64,000 nt of DNA from Polaromonas sp. JS666. GTDB taxonomy: Bacteria > Pseudomonadota > Gammaproteobacteria > Burkholderiales > Burkholderiaceae_C. Location of the stretch: the NCBI RefSeq assembly GCF_900103405.1, contig NZ_FNHX01000012.1, positions 52,478-116,477 on the forward strand, in the 5' to 3' direction. Each line of letters begins with the position of its first letter. Within the stretch, counting starts at the first letter, position 1. The translations under genes and the position numbers were made by a program. The notes beneath the pieces are model-generated. The model was not told the DNA's origin and made no database searches. It was given only the letters and a program-made list of their open reading frames with translations. Positions 8,317-20,924 of this stretch are shown here, piece by piece.

Positions 8317-10614
8317 ATGCAAAAACAAATAAATCGCTTCAAAGTTCGCGCAGTTTGCGCCATAGCCGCCGGTCTTTTTGCAGCCAGCACCGCCTGGGCG
8401 GTTGACCCTTTCACGGTGCGAGACATTCGGGTTGAAGGTCTACAGCGCGTGGAGCCCGGAACCATTTTTGCGTCGCTTCCCTTTCGTGTCGGCGAAACTT
8501 ACAACGACGACAAGGGCTCGACCGCCATCCGCGCGCTGTTCGGCCTGGGGCTGTTCAAGGACGTAAGGCTGGAAGTCAGCGGCGACGTGCTGGTGGTGAT
8601 TGTTGAAGAGCGTCCCACCGTGGCCGACGTGGACTTCGTCGGAACCAAGGAATTCGACAAGGAAGCGCTGAAAAAAGCGCTGCGCGAAGCCGGCATCGCC
8701 GACGGCCAGCCTTTCGACAAGGCGCTGGCCGATAAAGCCGAGCAGGAGCTCAAGCGCCAGTACATCAACAAGAGCCTCTACGGCGTCGAGGTGATCACCA
8801 CCGTCACGCCGATCGAGCGCAACCGCGTTAACCTGACCTTCAGCGTCGTTGAGGGCGAGGTCGCGAAGATCAAGGAAATTCACGTTACCGGCAACAAGGC
8901 GTTCAGCGAATCCACGTTGCTGGGCCTGTTTGACCTGGACACCGGCGGCTGGCTCAGTTGGTACACCAAGTCCGACCGCTACTCGCGCACCAAGCTCAAT
9001 GCCGATATCGAGACGCTGCGCTCTTACTATCTGTCGCGTGGCTACCTGGAATTCAAGGTCGAGTCCACGCAGGTCGCGATCTCCCCGGACAAACAAAGCA
9101 TTGCCATCACCGTCAATGTCAGCGAAGGCGAGCGTTTTGTGGTGTCGGGCGTCAAGCTTGAAGGCAACTACCTCAACAAGGAAGAAGAGTTCAAAACCCT
9201 GGTGAAGATTGAACCGGGCGAGCCCTATAACGCCGACGAGGTGGCCGAAACCACCAAGGCTTTCACCGACTATTTCGGCACCTTCGGCTTTGCTTTTGCG
9301 CGCGTCGAGGCGGTGCCCGAGATAGACCGCAGCAACAACCGCGTCGCTTTCGTGATCCAGGCTGATCCCTCCCGCCGTGCTTATGTGCGACGCGTGAACG
9401 TGGCGGGCAACAACCGCACGCGCGACGAAGTGGTGCGCCGCGAGTTCCGCCAGTTCGAGTCGTCCTGGTATGACGGCGACAAAATCCGCCTTTCGCGCGA
9501 CCGTGTGGACCGCCTGGGTTACTTCACCGACGTCAACGTAGACACGCAGGAAGTCCCCGGCACCCAGGACCAGGTCGACGTGACGATGACCGTGACGGAA
9601 AAACCCACCGGCAACCTGCAGCTTGGCGCGGGCTATTCCAGCGCGGACAGCGTGTCCCTGCTGTTCGGCATCAAGCAGGAAAACGTCTTCGGTTCGGGCA
9701 ACTACCTGGGTATTGAACTCAATACCAGTAAATCCAACCGCCAGATTGTGTTGAGTACCATAGATCCCTATTTCACGGCCGACGGTATTTCGCGCACGAT
9801 CGATGTTTACGATCGGACCGCCAAGCCGCTTTCCGGCCAGGGTGGCGATTACAGCCTGAAAACCCGCGGTGCCAGCATCCGTTTCGGGGTGCCTTTCACC
9901 GAGAACGATACCGTTTATTTCGGCAGCGGTTACGAGCAATTGACCATTGTTCCCGGCACCAACCTGCCGACCAGCTACCAGACCTATGCCAATCAATTTG
10001 GTTACAAAAGCGACTCGATTCCCCTGACGATAGGCTGGTCCCGCGACAGCCGGGACAGCTCCCTGGTCCCCACTATGGGCCGCTACCAGCGCGTATACGG
10101 CGACTGGGGTGTCGCCGGCGACATCAAGTTCGTGCGGACCAATTACCAGATCCAGCAGTACATTCCGCTGAACAAGCAATTCACTATCGCCCTGAACGGC
10201 GAGTTCGGCTGGGGCAAGGGCCTGAACGGCCAGCCCTATCCGCTGTTCAAGAATTACTACTCGGGCGGCCTCGGGTCGGTGCGCGGTTTCGAGCAGGGCT
10301 CTCTGGGCCCGCGCGATGCGTCCGATCTGGCTATTGGCGGACCGAAAAAACTGACCCTGAACGCCGAACTGATCGCACCATTCCCGGGCGCCGGCAATGA
10401 CAGAACCCTGCGTTTGTTCGGTTTTGTCGACGCTGGCAACGTGTTCGGGGAAAAAGAGCAATACAAGCTGAATGACCTGCGCGTCTCAACCGGCGTCGGC
10501 ATCAGCTGGATTTCCCCATTGGGGCCTTTGCGGCTCGCCATTGCCACGCCCCTGCGTAAAAAGCCAGGCGATAGAATAGAGCGGTTGCAATTCCAAATTG
10601 GTACATCTTTCTAA
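8317..10614 (+). CDS. bamA: Outer-membrane beta-barrel assembly protein BamA
   Basis: 765 residues from the ATG at 8317. A signal peptide ends at about TAWAVDPF, followed by five POTRA domains (about 25-420) and a 16-strand Omp85 barrel. The barrel contains the VRGF motif (SVRGFEQGSLGPRD) and ends in FQIGTSF with the C-terminal aromatic expected of an outer-membrane protein. It folds and inserts barrel proteins, including the TpsB-type transporter encoded further on. The stop codon overlaps the skp start (TAATG). Confidence 0.98.
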   Translation: MQKQINRFKVRAVCAIAAGLFAASTAWAVDPFTVRDIRVEGLQRVEPGTIFASLPFRVGETYNDDKGSTAIRALFGLGLFKDVRLEVSGDVLVVIVEERPTVADVDFVGTKEFDKEALKKALREAGIADGQPFDKALADKAEQELKRQYINKSLYGVEVITTVTPIERNRVNLTFSVVEGEVAKIKEIHVTGNKAFSESTLLGLFDLDTGGWLSWYTKSDRYSRTKLNADIETLRSYYLSRGYLEFKVESTQVAISPDKQSIAITVNVSEGERFVVSGVKLEGNYLNKEEEFKTLVKIEPGEPYNADEVAETTKAFTDYFGTFGFAFARVEAVPEIDRSNNRVAFVIQADPSRRAYVRRVNVAGNNRTRDEVVRREFRQFESSWYDGDKIRLSRDRVDRLGYFTDVNVDTQEVPGTQDQVDVTMTVTEKPTGNLQLGAGYSSADSVSLLFGIKQENVFGSGNYLGIELNTSKSNRQIVLSTIDPYFTADGISRTIDVYDRTAKPLSGQGGDYSLKTRGASIRFGVPFTENDTVYFGSGYEQLTIVPGTNLPTSYQTYANQFGYKSDSIPLTIGWSRDSRDSSLVPTMGRYQRVYGDWGVAGDIKFVRTNYQIQQYIPLNKQFTIALNGEFGWGKGLNGQPYPLFKNYYSGGLGSVRGFEQGSLGPRDASDLAIGGPKKLTLNAELIAPFPGAGNDRTLRLFGFVDAGNVFGEKEQYKLNDLRVSTGVGISWISPLGPLRLAIATPLRKKPGDRIERLQFQIGTSF

Positions 10615-11120
10615 TGAAGCATCTTTCACACAAAATTTTCCTCGGCCTTGTTGTCGCGTTGGCGGGCTTCTCCGCGAGTGCGCAGGAGTTCAAGGTCGGT
10701 GTCGTCAATCTGGACCGGATTTTCCGCGAAGCCAATTCCGCCAAAGCCGCCCAGACCAAGCTCGAGCAGGAATTCAGCAAGCGTGAAAAAGAACTGAACG
10801 ACCTGGCGAACCAGCTCAAGACGCTGTCCGACAAGTTTGAGCGCGAGGCGCCCACGCTGGCCGAAAGCCAGCGCAACACGCGGCAAAAACAGCTGGTGGA
10901 CCAGGACCGGGATTTCCAGCGCAAGCGCCGTGAGTTCCAGGAAGATCTGAACACCCGCAAGAACGAAGAACTCCAACAGGTGATTGAGCGCGCCAACAAG
11001 GTCGTGAAAACCCTGGCTGAAACCGAAAAGTACGACCTGATCCTTCAGGAATCGGTGTACGTCAACCCCAAACACGACATCACCGACAAGGTGATCAAGG
11101 CGCTGAACGCTGCCCGTTGA
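10614..11120 (+). CDS. skp: Periplasmic chaperone Skp/OmpH
   Basis: 168 residues with an N-terminal signal peptide (cleavage after about SASAQE). A long charged, Lys/Glu-rich coiled-coil follows (about 45-120), the tentacles of the trimeric chaperone. It carries unfolded outer-membrane proteins through the periplasm to BamA. The start codon overlaps the bamA stop by one base, indicating coupled translation. Length and position are typical. Confidence 0.95.
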   Translation: MKHLSHKIFLGLVVALAGFSASAQEFKVGVVNLDRIFREANSAKAAQTKLEQEFSKREKELNDLANQLKTLSDKFEREAPTLAESQRNTRQKQLVDQDRDFQRKRREFQEDLNTRKNEELQQVIERANKVVKTLAETEKYDLILQESVYVNPKHDITDKVIKALNAAR

Positions 11121-11169
11121 TGGCGGGGGTGTTCACCACGATCACCATCGCCAAAACGGCAGGCGCAGT

Positions 11170-12231
11170 GTGACACTCCGTCTTGCCGATATCGCCCAGT
11201 TCCTCGCCGGCCTCAATGCCGAATTGATCGGCGACCCAGGCCTGCAGATTGAGCGGCTCTCCACCCTGGAGGCCGCCGGCCCCCAGGACCTGAGCTTCCT
11301 CAGTCATCCCAAATACCTGGCCAAGCTGGCGCAGTCCGCTGCGGCCTGCGTCATCGTGGCGCCTGCCGCACGGCAGGCCGCCGTAGCCCGAGGCGCCTGC
11401 ATCGTGGTGGACGACCCCTACCACGCCTTCGCGCTGGTCACCCAGCTCTGGAAGCAGCGGCATGCCCCGCAGACCGCGCCGCAGATTCACCCCAGTGCCT
11501 TTATTGATCCCACCGCTTCGCTGGCCCCCGGCGTGTCGGTGGGGGCGTTTGCCTGCATTGGGGAGGGCGCGGTCATAGGCGAGGGCGCCCGCATCGCCGA
11601 GCACTGCGTCGTCGGGCGGGGCGCGCAAGTCGGGGCCGGCAGCCGCCTGTCGGCGCGCGTCACCCTGGCGGACGGTTGCCGCATCGGTGCGCGCTGCATT
11701 GTGCACCCGGGCGCGGTGATAGGCGCCGACGGTTTCGGTTTTGCCTTGCACCAGGGGCAATGGGTCAAGATAGAGCAACTGGGCGGCGTGCTGATAGGCG
11801 ACGACGTGGAGATCGGGGCCAACACCTGCATAGACCGCGGCGCCTTGCAGGACACCGTGCTCGAAGACGGCGTCAAGCTCGACAACCTGGTGCAGATCGG
11901 CCACAACGTGCGGGTGGGCAAGCACACCGCCATGGCGGGCTGCGCGGGTGTGGCGGGCAGCGCCACGATAGGCGCTCACTGCACCGTGGGCGGCGGCGCC
12001 ATTGTGCTGGGCCACCTGAGCCTGGCCGACCATGTGCATGTGTCGGCGGCATCCGTCGTGACGCGGTCCATCCTCAAGCCCGGAAATTACACCGGGCTCT
12101 TTCCCATCGACGACAATGCTGTCTGGGAAAAAAATGCCGCGACCCTCAAGCAGCTCCACACATTGCGCGAGCGCCTGCGGCTGGCTGAAAAAGCCATTCT
12201 GAACTCAGGACACATTGAAGAAAAATCATGA
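11170..12231 (+). CDS. lpxD: UDP-3-O-(3-hydroxyacyl)glucosamine N-acyltransferase
   Basis: 353 residues starting with GTG at 11170. It has an N-terminal uridine-binding domain, then a left-handed beta-helix of hexapeptide repeats ([LIV]-G-x4, e.g. GARCIVHPGAVIGADGFGF). The catalytic His lies in QIGHNVRVGKHT (about residue 243). It N-acylates the UDP-GlcN intermediate in lipid A synthesis. fabZ overlaps its last four bases (ATGA). Confidence 0.97.
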   Translation: MTLRLADIAQFLAGLNAELIGDPGLQIERLSTLEAAGPQDLSFLSHPKYLAKLAQSAAACVIVAPAARQAAVARGACIVVDDPYHAFALVTQLWKQRHAPQTAPQIHPSAFIDPTASLAPGVSVGAFACIGEGAVIGEGARIAEHCVVGRGAQVGAGSRLSARVTLADGCRIGARCIVHPGAVIGADGFGFALHQGQWVKIEQLGGVLIGDDVEIGANTCIDRGALQDTVLEDGVKLDNLVQIGHNVRVGKHTAMAGCAGVAGSATIGAHCTVGGGAIVLGHLSLADHVHVSAASVVTRSILKPGNYTGLFPIDDNAVWEKNAATLKQLHTLRERLRLAEKAILNSGHIEEKS

Positions 12232-12668
12232 TGGATATCCACCAAATTCTCAAGCAGCTCCCGCACCGCTACCCCATCCTGCTGGTGGACCGCGTACTCG
12301 AAATTGAAAAAGGCAAAAGCATCAAGGCGCTCAAGAACGTCACGATCAACGAGCCGTTTTTCATGGGCCATTTCCCGCACCACCCGGTCATGCCCGGTGT
12401 GCTGATGCTCGAGGCCATGGCGCAGGCCGCCGCCTTGCTGGCCTTTGAAACCCTGGGCGTGACGCCCGACGACAAGACGGTGTATTACTTCGCGGGCATA
12501 GACGGCGCGCGCTTCAAGCGCCCCGTCGAGCCGGGCGACCAGTTGATCATGGATGTCACCCTGGATCGCATGAAGGCCGGTATTTTCAAGTTCAAGGGCG
12601 TGACCCGCGTCGGCGACACGGTCGCCTGCGAGGCGGAACTGATGTGCACCATGCGCACCATCGCGTGA
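12228..12668 (+). CDS. fabZ: 3-hydroxyacyl-ACP dehydratase FabZ
   Basis: 146 residues, hot-dog fold. The catalytic motif GHFPHHPVMPGVLMLEAMAQ (about residues 46-65) contains the active-site His and Glu. It dehydrates 3-hydroxyacyl-ACP in fatty acid synthesis and competes with LpxA/LpxD for the hydroxyacyl-ACP pool, which explains its place between lpxD and lpxA. Two in-frame ATGs (12228 and 12231) are possible; the first overlaps the lpxD stop. Confidence 0.98.
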   Translation: MMDIHQILKQLPHRYPILLVDRVLEIEKGKSIKALKNVTINEPFFMGHFPHHPVMPGVLMLEAMAQAAALLAFETLGVTPDDKTVYYFAGIDGARFKRPVEPGDQLIMDVTLDRMKAGIFKFKGVTRVGDTVACEAELMCTMRTIA

Positions 12669-12699
12669 GCCGGGCCGTGACCATCCAGGCGAGCGCTAC

Positions 12700-13512
12700 A
12701 TGACCGCATCCCCTCACGCGCCGGGCATACACGCCACGGCCATCGTAGACCCGCAGGCCCAGCTCCATGAGTCGGTGAGCGTCGGGCCCTACACCATCAT
12801 CGGGCCGCACGTGAAGATAGGCGCGGGCACTACTGTCGGCGCGCACTGCGTCATTGAAGGCCACACCACCATAGGCCGTGACAACCGCATTTTCCAGTTC
12901 AATTCGCTGGGCGCGATTCCTCAGGACAAAAAATACGCCGGCGAGCCCTGCGAACTGGTCATAGGCGACCGCAACACCATCCGCGAGTTCTGCACCTTCA
13001 ACATCGGCTCGCCGGGCGACACCGGCGTGACGCGTGTGGGCAACGACAACTGGCTCATGGCCTATGTGCACCTGGCGCATGACTGCTCGGTCGGCAACAA
13101 CACCATTTTTGCCAACAACTCCCAGCTGGCCGGCCATGTGCATGTGGGCGACTGGGTGATCCTGGGCGGCTTCACCGTGGTCCACCAGTTTGTCAGGCTG
13201 GGTGCGCACAGCATGACGGCCATGTGCTCGCTGCTGTTCGCCGACCTGCCGCCTTTTGTCATGGTGCAGGGCCAGCCCGCCGAGGCACGCTCCATGAACT
13301 TCGAGGGCTTGCGCCGGCGGGGTTTTTCGCCCGACCGTATTTCCGCGGTCAAGGCCATGCACAAGGCCTTGTACCGCGACGACCTCACGCTGGACCAGGC
13401 GCGCGTGCGCATTGCCGAGCTGACCGGGAAACACCCGGAGGCTGCGCCCGATGTGCAGATGATGCTCTCCTTCCTGGAGCACACCTCGCCGCAACGCGGC
13501 ATCGTCCGGTAA
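12700..13512 (+). CDS. lpxA: UDP-N-acetylglucosamine O-acyltransferase
   Basis: 270 residues. An N-terminal left-handed beta-helix built of hexapeptide repeats leads to the catalytic His region VHLAHDCSVGNN (His about 126) and GGFTVVHQFVRLG. The C-terminal helical domain has the GLRRRGFS segment. It performs the first step of lipid A synthesis. It lies 5 bases before lpxB; lpxD-fabZ-lpxA-lpxB is the canonical cluster. Confidence 0.97.
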   Translation: MTASPHAPGIHATAIVDPQAQLHESVSVGPYTIIGPHVKIGAGTTVGAHCVIEGHTTIGRDNRIFQFNSLGAIPQDKKYAGEPCELVIGDRNTIREFCTFNIGSPGDTGVTRVGNDNWLMAYVHLAHDCSVGNNTIFANNSQLAGHVHVGDWVILGGFTVVHQFVRLGAHSMTAMCSLLFADLPPFVMVQGQPAEARSMNFEGLRRRGFSPDRISAVKAMHKALYRDDLTLDQARVRIAELTGKHPEAAPDVQMMLSFLEHTSPQRGIVR

Positions 13513-13517
13513 GGCCC

Positions 13518-14720
13518 ATGTCTCTCGAGACCAGCCCTCTGCCAGCCCGTGGAGAGGCTGGCGGCTCCACGGCAAGGCCCCAGGTGGCCATGGTCGCCGG
13601 GGAAACCTCCGGCGACCTGCTGGCGGGCTTGCTGCTTGACGGCCTCAAGGCCCGCTGGCCGGCGCTGTCTTCCAGCGGCATAGGCGGCCCGCAGATGGCC
13701 AGGCGCGGGTTTGAAGCGGCGTGGCCCAGCGAAAAGCTGGCCGTGCGCGGTTATGTCGAGGTGCTGCGCCACTACCGCGAGATCGTCGGCATACGCGAGC
13801 AGCTCAAACAGCGCCTGCTGGCGCAGCGTCCCGACGTCTTCGTCGGTGTGGACGCGCCCGACTTCAACCTGGACCTTGAGGCCGCGCTGAAGGCCCAGGG
13901 CATCAAGACCGTGCATTTCGTCTGCCCCTCCATCTGGGCCTGGCGCGCCGACCGTGTCGAAAAAATCCGCCGCAGCGTGGACCACGTGCTGTGCATCTTC
14001 CCGTTCGAGCCGGCCTTGCTGGCCGCCCACGGCATTGCCGCGACCTATGTCGGGCATCCACTGGCCAATGTCATTCCCCTGCAGCCCGATCGCGTGGCTG
14101 CCCGGGGCGCGCTGGGCTTGCGAGCCGAAGACACCGTGATTGCCATCCTGCCGGGCAGCCGGAAGTCGGAAATCCAGTACCTGGCCCACAGGTTTTTCGC
14201 GGCTGCCGCCCTGATCCGGCGGGCGCAGCCGGCCGTCCGCTTCGTCGTGCCCGCCATTCCCGCCCTGAAGGCCGCCATCGAACGCATCGCGGGCGAAGCC
14301 GGCATGCGAGACCAGCTGCAAATCCTCGAGGGCCAGTCGCACACCGCGCTGGCCGCCTGCGACTTCACGCTGATCGCCAGCGGCACCGCCACGCTGGAGG
14401 CGGCGCTTTTTAAACGGCCCATGGTCATCGCCTACAACATGAATTGGCTGTCCTGGCAGATCATGCGGCGAAAAAAACTGCAACCCTGGGTGGGCTTGCC
14501 CAATATCCTGTGCCGCGACTTTGTGGTGCCCGAGTTGCTGCAGGACCAGGCCAGCCCAGAAGCGCTGGCTGCGGCGGTCCTGCAGTGGGTGGAGGCAAAA
14601 TCGTCGGCTCCTGACAAAATAGCGGCTGTCGAGCAAAGATTCGCCGCGCTGCACACCGAACTGCGGCGAGATACTTCAACCTTAGCGACCGATGCGATCC
14701 AGCAAATTCTTGAAAGCTGA
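13518..14720 (+). CDS. lpxB: Lipid-A-disaccharide synthase
   Basis: 400 residues from the ATG at 13518, five bases after lpxA. The GT19 family signature AGETSGDLLAGLLLDGL is near residue 30. Downstream are SIWAWRADRVEKI, YVGHPLANVIPL and LLPGSRKSEI. It joins UDP-diacylglucosamine and lipid X at the inner membrane. The first 20 residues are a short non-conserved extension, so a start slightly downstream cannot be excluded. Its 3' end overlaps rnhB by 29 bases. Confidence 0.96.
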   Translation: MSLETSPLPARGEAGGSTARPQVAMVAGETSGDLLAGLLLDGLKARWPALSSSGIGGPQMARRGFEAAWPSEKLAVRGYVEVLRHYREIVGIREQLKQRLLAQRPDVFVGVDAPDFNLDLEAALKAQGIKTVHFVCPSIWAWRADRVEKIRRSVDHVLCIFPFEPALLAAHGIAATYVGHPLANVIPLQPDRVAARGALGLRAEDTVIAILPGSRKSEIQYLAHRFFAAAALIRRAQPAVRFVVPAIPALKAAIERIAGEAGMRDQLQILEGQSHTALAACDFTLIASGTATLEAALFKRPMVIAYNMNWLSWQIMRRKKLQPWVGLPNILCRDFVVPELLQDQASPEALAAAVLQWVEAKSSAPDKIAAVEQRFAALHTELRRDTSTLATDAIQQILES

Positions 14721-15309
14721 GCAAACCGCGCTGTCCTGGGACATTCCCGGGCTGGTGGCCGGTGTTGACGAAGCGGGGCGCGGCCCCCTGATGGGGCCGG
14801 TGGTGGCCGCCGCCGTCATTCTTGACGAGCTGAACCCGATCAAGGGGCTGGCCGACTCCAAAAAGCTCACGGCCCTGCGCCGCGAAAAACTCTACGACGA
14901 AATCCGCGCCAAGGCCCTGTGCTGCTCAATAGCCGAGGCCAGCGTGGAGGAAATCGACAGTCTCAACATCCTGCAGGCCACCATGCTCGCTATGAAGCGC
15001 GCGGTGGAGGGCTTGCGCCTGAAGCCCAACAAGGTGCTGGTCGACGGCAATCGCCTGCCCACCTTGGTGATCCTGTCGGAAGCCATCGTCGGTGGCGATG
15101 CGCTGGTGCCCGCTATCTCTGCGGCCTCCATCCTGGCCAAGGTGCACCGTGACCGCTGGTGCGCCGAGTTCCACCTGGAATACCCGCAGTACGGCTTTGC
15201 CGACCACAAGGGCTACGGCACGGCCGAGCACCTGGCCGCGCTGCGCGAGCACGGCGCCTGCCCGCAGCACCGCAAGTCCTTCGCGCCGGTGGCCGAGGTT
15301 CTGCGGTGA
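14692..15309 (+). CDS. rnhB: Ribonuclease HII
   Basis: 205 residues. The catalytic acidic residues are visible in GVDEAGRGPLMGPVVAAAV (about residues 24-42), with further acidic residues in KVLVDGNRLP and the C-terminal DHKGYGTAEHL. It removes misincorporated ribonucleotides and RNA primers. The start lies inside the lpxB 3' end, and the stop overlaps the GTG start of the next gene (GTGA), so all three are likely co-translated. Confidence 0.96.
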   Translation: MRSSKFLKAEQTALSWDIPGLVAGVDEAGRGPLMGPVVAAAVILDELNPIKGLADSKKLTALRREKLYDEIRAKALCCSIAEASVEEIDSLNILQATMLAMKRAVEGLRLKPNKVLVDGNRLPTLVILSEAIVGGDALVPAISAASILAKVHRDRWCAEFHLEYPQYGFADHKGYGTAEHLAALREHGACPQHRKSFAPVAEVLR

Positions 15310-16115
15310 GTTCAGGCTTTGCCTCCTCCGGCGGCGCATCCACCGAAGCCACGCACCTCACCTCGCGCGACAACCCGCTGATCAAGGACTTGCGCAAGCT
15401 GTCCCAGGACAGCACGGCCTATCGCAAGCAGGGGCGTGTCTGGCTGGAAGGCGACCACCTGTGCCGCGCGGCGCTGGCGCGCGGACTTAAACCTGCGCTG
15501 GCCGTTTTCGCCGAGTCCTATTGGCCCGCGGCACCCGCGGAATTTACGCGGGCGGCTGCCAAAAGCATCGTGATCCCCGATGCCTTGCTGCCCGAGATCA
15601 GCGGCCTGGAATCGCCCGCGCGCATGGGCTTTGTCATGGAGCTGCCCGCCGCTGCCGGCCTGCGGCCCGATGCGGCCTCGGTGATCCTGGACCGGGTGCA
15701 GGATGCCGGCAATGTCGGCTCCATCCTGCGCAGCGCGGCGGCCTTTGGTTTCAGCCAGGTCATCGCCCTCAAGGGCACGGCGGCGCTCTGGTCGCCCAAA
15801 GTGCTGCGCGCCGGCATGGGCGCCCACTTTGCCCTGCAACTGGTGGAAAGCCTGGAACCCGAGGCCCTGGCGGCCCTGGCGGTGCCCATCGTCGTCACCA
15901 GCTCGCACCATGGCGGCTTTTTGCATCAGCAAAAACTGCCCATGCCCTGCGCCTGGGCCATGGGCCACGAAGGGCAGGGCGTCAGCGACGAGCTGATGGC
16001 CAGGGCGGCGCTCAAAGTCCGCATAGACCAGCCGGGCGGCGAAGAATCGCTCAACGTCGCCGCTGCCGCGGCCATTTGTCTCTACGCCAGCTCATTGAAC
16101 GTCACTGGTCCGTAA
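15306..16115 (+). CDS. SpoU/TrmH-family RNA 2'-O-methyltransferase
   Basis: 269 residues from the GTG overlapping the rnhB stop. The N-terminal substrate-binding domain (SRDNPLIKDLRKLSQD) precedes the knotted SPOUT domain. SPOUT motifs are ILDRVQDAGNVGSILRSAAAFG (the Asn/Arg of motif 1), GHEGQGVS (motif 2) and IDQPGGEESLNVAAAAAICLY (motif 3, somewhat altered from the usual IPM..SLNVSVA). It transfers a methyl group from SAM to ribose in rRNA or tRNA. The target cannot be set from sequence; RlmB-like and TsnR-like members look alike. Confidence 0.88.
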   Translation: MSSGFASSGGASTEATHLTSRDNPLIKDLRKLSQDSTAYRKQGRVWLEGDHLCRAALARGLKPALAVFAESYWPAAPAEFTRAAAKSIVIPDALLPEISGLESPARMGFVMELPAAAGLRPDAASVILDRVQDAGNVGSILRSAAAFGFSQVIALKGTAALWSPKVLRAGMGAHFALQLVESLEPEALAALAVPIVVTSSHHGGFLHQQKLPMPCAWAMGHEGQGVSDELMARAALKVRIDQPGGEESLNVAAAAAICLYASSLNVTGP

Positions 16116-16160
16116 ATCGACACGCAGTAGGTGAAGTTTTGTCTTCACTAGCATGAGCCG

Positions 16161-16246
16161 CGGAACCGGCTTTGCCGGGCCGCAGGCGGGCGGCCCCCTC
16201 GGGGGGGCAGCGACCCACACGAAGTGGGGGAGCGTGGGGCCTCGTC
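16161..16246. repeat. Comamonadaceae-type dispersed repeat with three stem-loops
   Basis: Three short hairpins follow one another: CCGGC-TTT-GCCGG (16166-16178), a C-run/G-run hairpin (16192-16208), and CCCAC-acgaa-GTGGG (16214-16228). I recognise this kind of GCAGCGACCCACACGAAG repeat from intergenic regions of Comamonadaceae genomes. It could act as a transcription end for the upstream cluster. It stops directly before the carA promoter. Confidence 0.6.
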
Positions 16247-16253
16247 CCTAGGC

Positions 16254-16259
16254 TATAAT
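16254..16259 (+). promoter_or_regulatory. Consensus -10 box (TATAAT) upstream of carA
   Basis: A perfect TATAAT lies about 135 bases upstream of the carA GTG. The -35 position falls in the end of the adjacent repeat and does not match TTGACA well. The long leader (about 130 bases) would fit the pyrimidine/arginine control common for carAB, but I see no clear attenuator in it. Confidence 0.55.
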
Positions 16260-16393
16260 CAGTGGCTTTTCAAAACACAGCTTCGCCCGAGCGCATACAA
16301 AGCCACCACCCTCTCAAAAGCAGCCTGCAAGAGTCTTGACCGAGACGTATCTTGTGCACGCTTGGGCGAACCGTAACCAACCCGGAGAACCCA

Positions 16394-17567
16394 GTGCTTT
16401 TGTCTCTACAGGGAAACACCCCTCACGCCATCCTGGCGCTCGCAGACGGCACGGTCTTTATCGGCAATTCGATTGGAGCCGCGGGCTCCACAGTCGGCGA
16501 AGTGGTGTTCAACACCGCGATGACCGGCTACCAGGAAATCCTCACGGATCCCAGCTACTGCCAGCAGATCGTCACCCTCACGTACCCGCATATCGGCAAC
16601 TACGGCGTCAATGCCGAAGACGTCGAGGCTGAAAAAGTCCACGCCGCCGGCCTGATCATCAAGGACTTGCCGCTGCTGGCCTCGAATTTCCGTAAATCCA
16701 TGACCCTGTCCGAATACCTGGTCAAGGAGAAAACCGTCGCCATCGCCGGCATAGACACCCGCCAGCTGACCCGCCTGCTGCGCACCAAGGGCGCGCAAAA
16801 CGGCTGCATCCTGGCTCTGCCTGCCGGCGAGGCGGTGAGCCAGCCCGCGATCGAGAAAGCCGTCGCGGCGGCCCGTGGCGCCCCCAGCATGGCCGGCCTG
16901 GACCTGGCCAAGGTTGTCTCGGTCAAGCAGACCTACGAATGGACGCAGACCGAGTGGAAACTCGGCGCGGGCTACGGCGTGCAGATCACGCCCCGGTTCC
17001 ACGTTGTGGCCTTCGACTTCGGCGTGAAGAAAAACATCCTGCGCATGATGGCCGAGCGCGGCGCGCGCATCACCGTGGTGCCGGCGCAAACGCCCGCCGC
17101 CGACGTGCTCAAGCTCAAACCGGACGGCATCTTCCTGGCCAACGGCCCGGGCGACCCCGAGCCTTGCGACTACGCGATCACCGCGGTGCGCGAGCTGATT
17201 GAAACCGGCATCCCGACCTTCGGCATCTGCCTGGGCCACCAGATCATGGCGCTGGCCAGCGGCGCGAAGACCTTCAAGATGAAGTTCGGCCACCACGGTG
17301 CCAACCACCCGGTCAAGGACCTGGACAACGGCCGCGTCAGCATCACCAGCCAGAACCACGGCTTCGCGGTCGACGAGAAGAGCCTGCCGGCCAACCTGCG
17401 GCCCACGCACATCAGCCTGTTCGACGGCACACTGCAAGGCCTGGCCCGCACCGACAAGCCGGCGTTCTGCTTCCAGGGCCACCCTGAAGCCTCGCCCGGC
17501 CCACACGATATTTCATACTTGTTTGACCGTTTCACCGCGCTGATGGAACAGGCCGGGGAGAAGAAGA

Positions 17568-17575
<8 letters not shown>
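16394..17575 (+). CDS. carA: Carbamoyl-phosphate synthase, small (glutaminase) subunit
   Basis: 393 residues from the GTG at 16394, chosen because CGGAG lies 8 bases upstream and family members begin with LLSLQG; a longer TTG-started frame exists but adds non-conserved residues. The C-terminal class I glutamine amidotransferase domain shows NGPGDPEPCDYA, the nucleophile Cys in FGICLGHQIMALA and the His/Glu pair in GHPEASPGPHD. It releases ammonia from glutamine and channels it to CarB for arginine and pyrimidine synthesis. The 3' end overlaps carB by 8 bases. Confidence 0.97.
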
Positions 17576-20798
<3,223 letters not shown>

Positions 20799-20896
20799 AA
20801 GGGCCTGAAAACCCGAGCCCGGCCACCGGTTTTTCCCGGATTTCGCCGGGCCCGATTTGCATTAAACTTGTTTCATTGAAGTTTTGAATTCAAGCG

Positions 20897-20924
20897 CCGC
20901 CGCCAGGTGACTGGTGGCGGTTTC
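20897..20924 (+). promoter_or_regulatory. Hairpin in the greA 5' leader
   Basis: CCGCCGCCAG pairs with CTGGTGGCGG (one G-T wobble, loop GTGA) just upstream of the greA ribosome site AGGAG (20933-20937). It is followed by TTTCGCTTTT, a weak terminator-like tail. It could terminate read-through from carB or attenuate greA. E. coli greA also has a terminated leader. Confidence 0.5.

Noticed and set aside
8440..10461. 673-codon open frame antisense to bamA
   Set aside because: Shadow frame without motifs; bamA is certain on the plus strand.
16116..16393. tRNA or small RNA gene in the gap before carA
   Set aside because: No cloverleaf or CCA end found; the structures seen are explained by the dispersed repeat.
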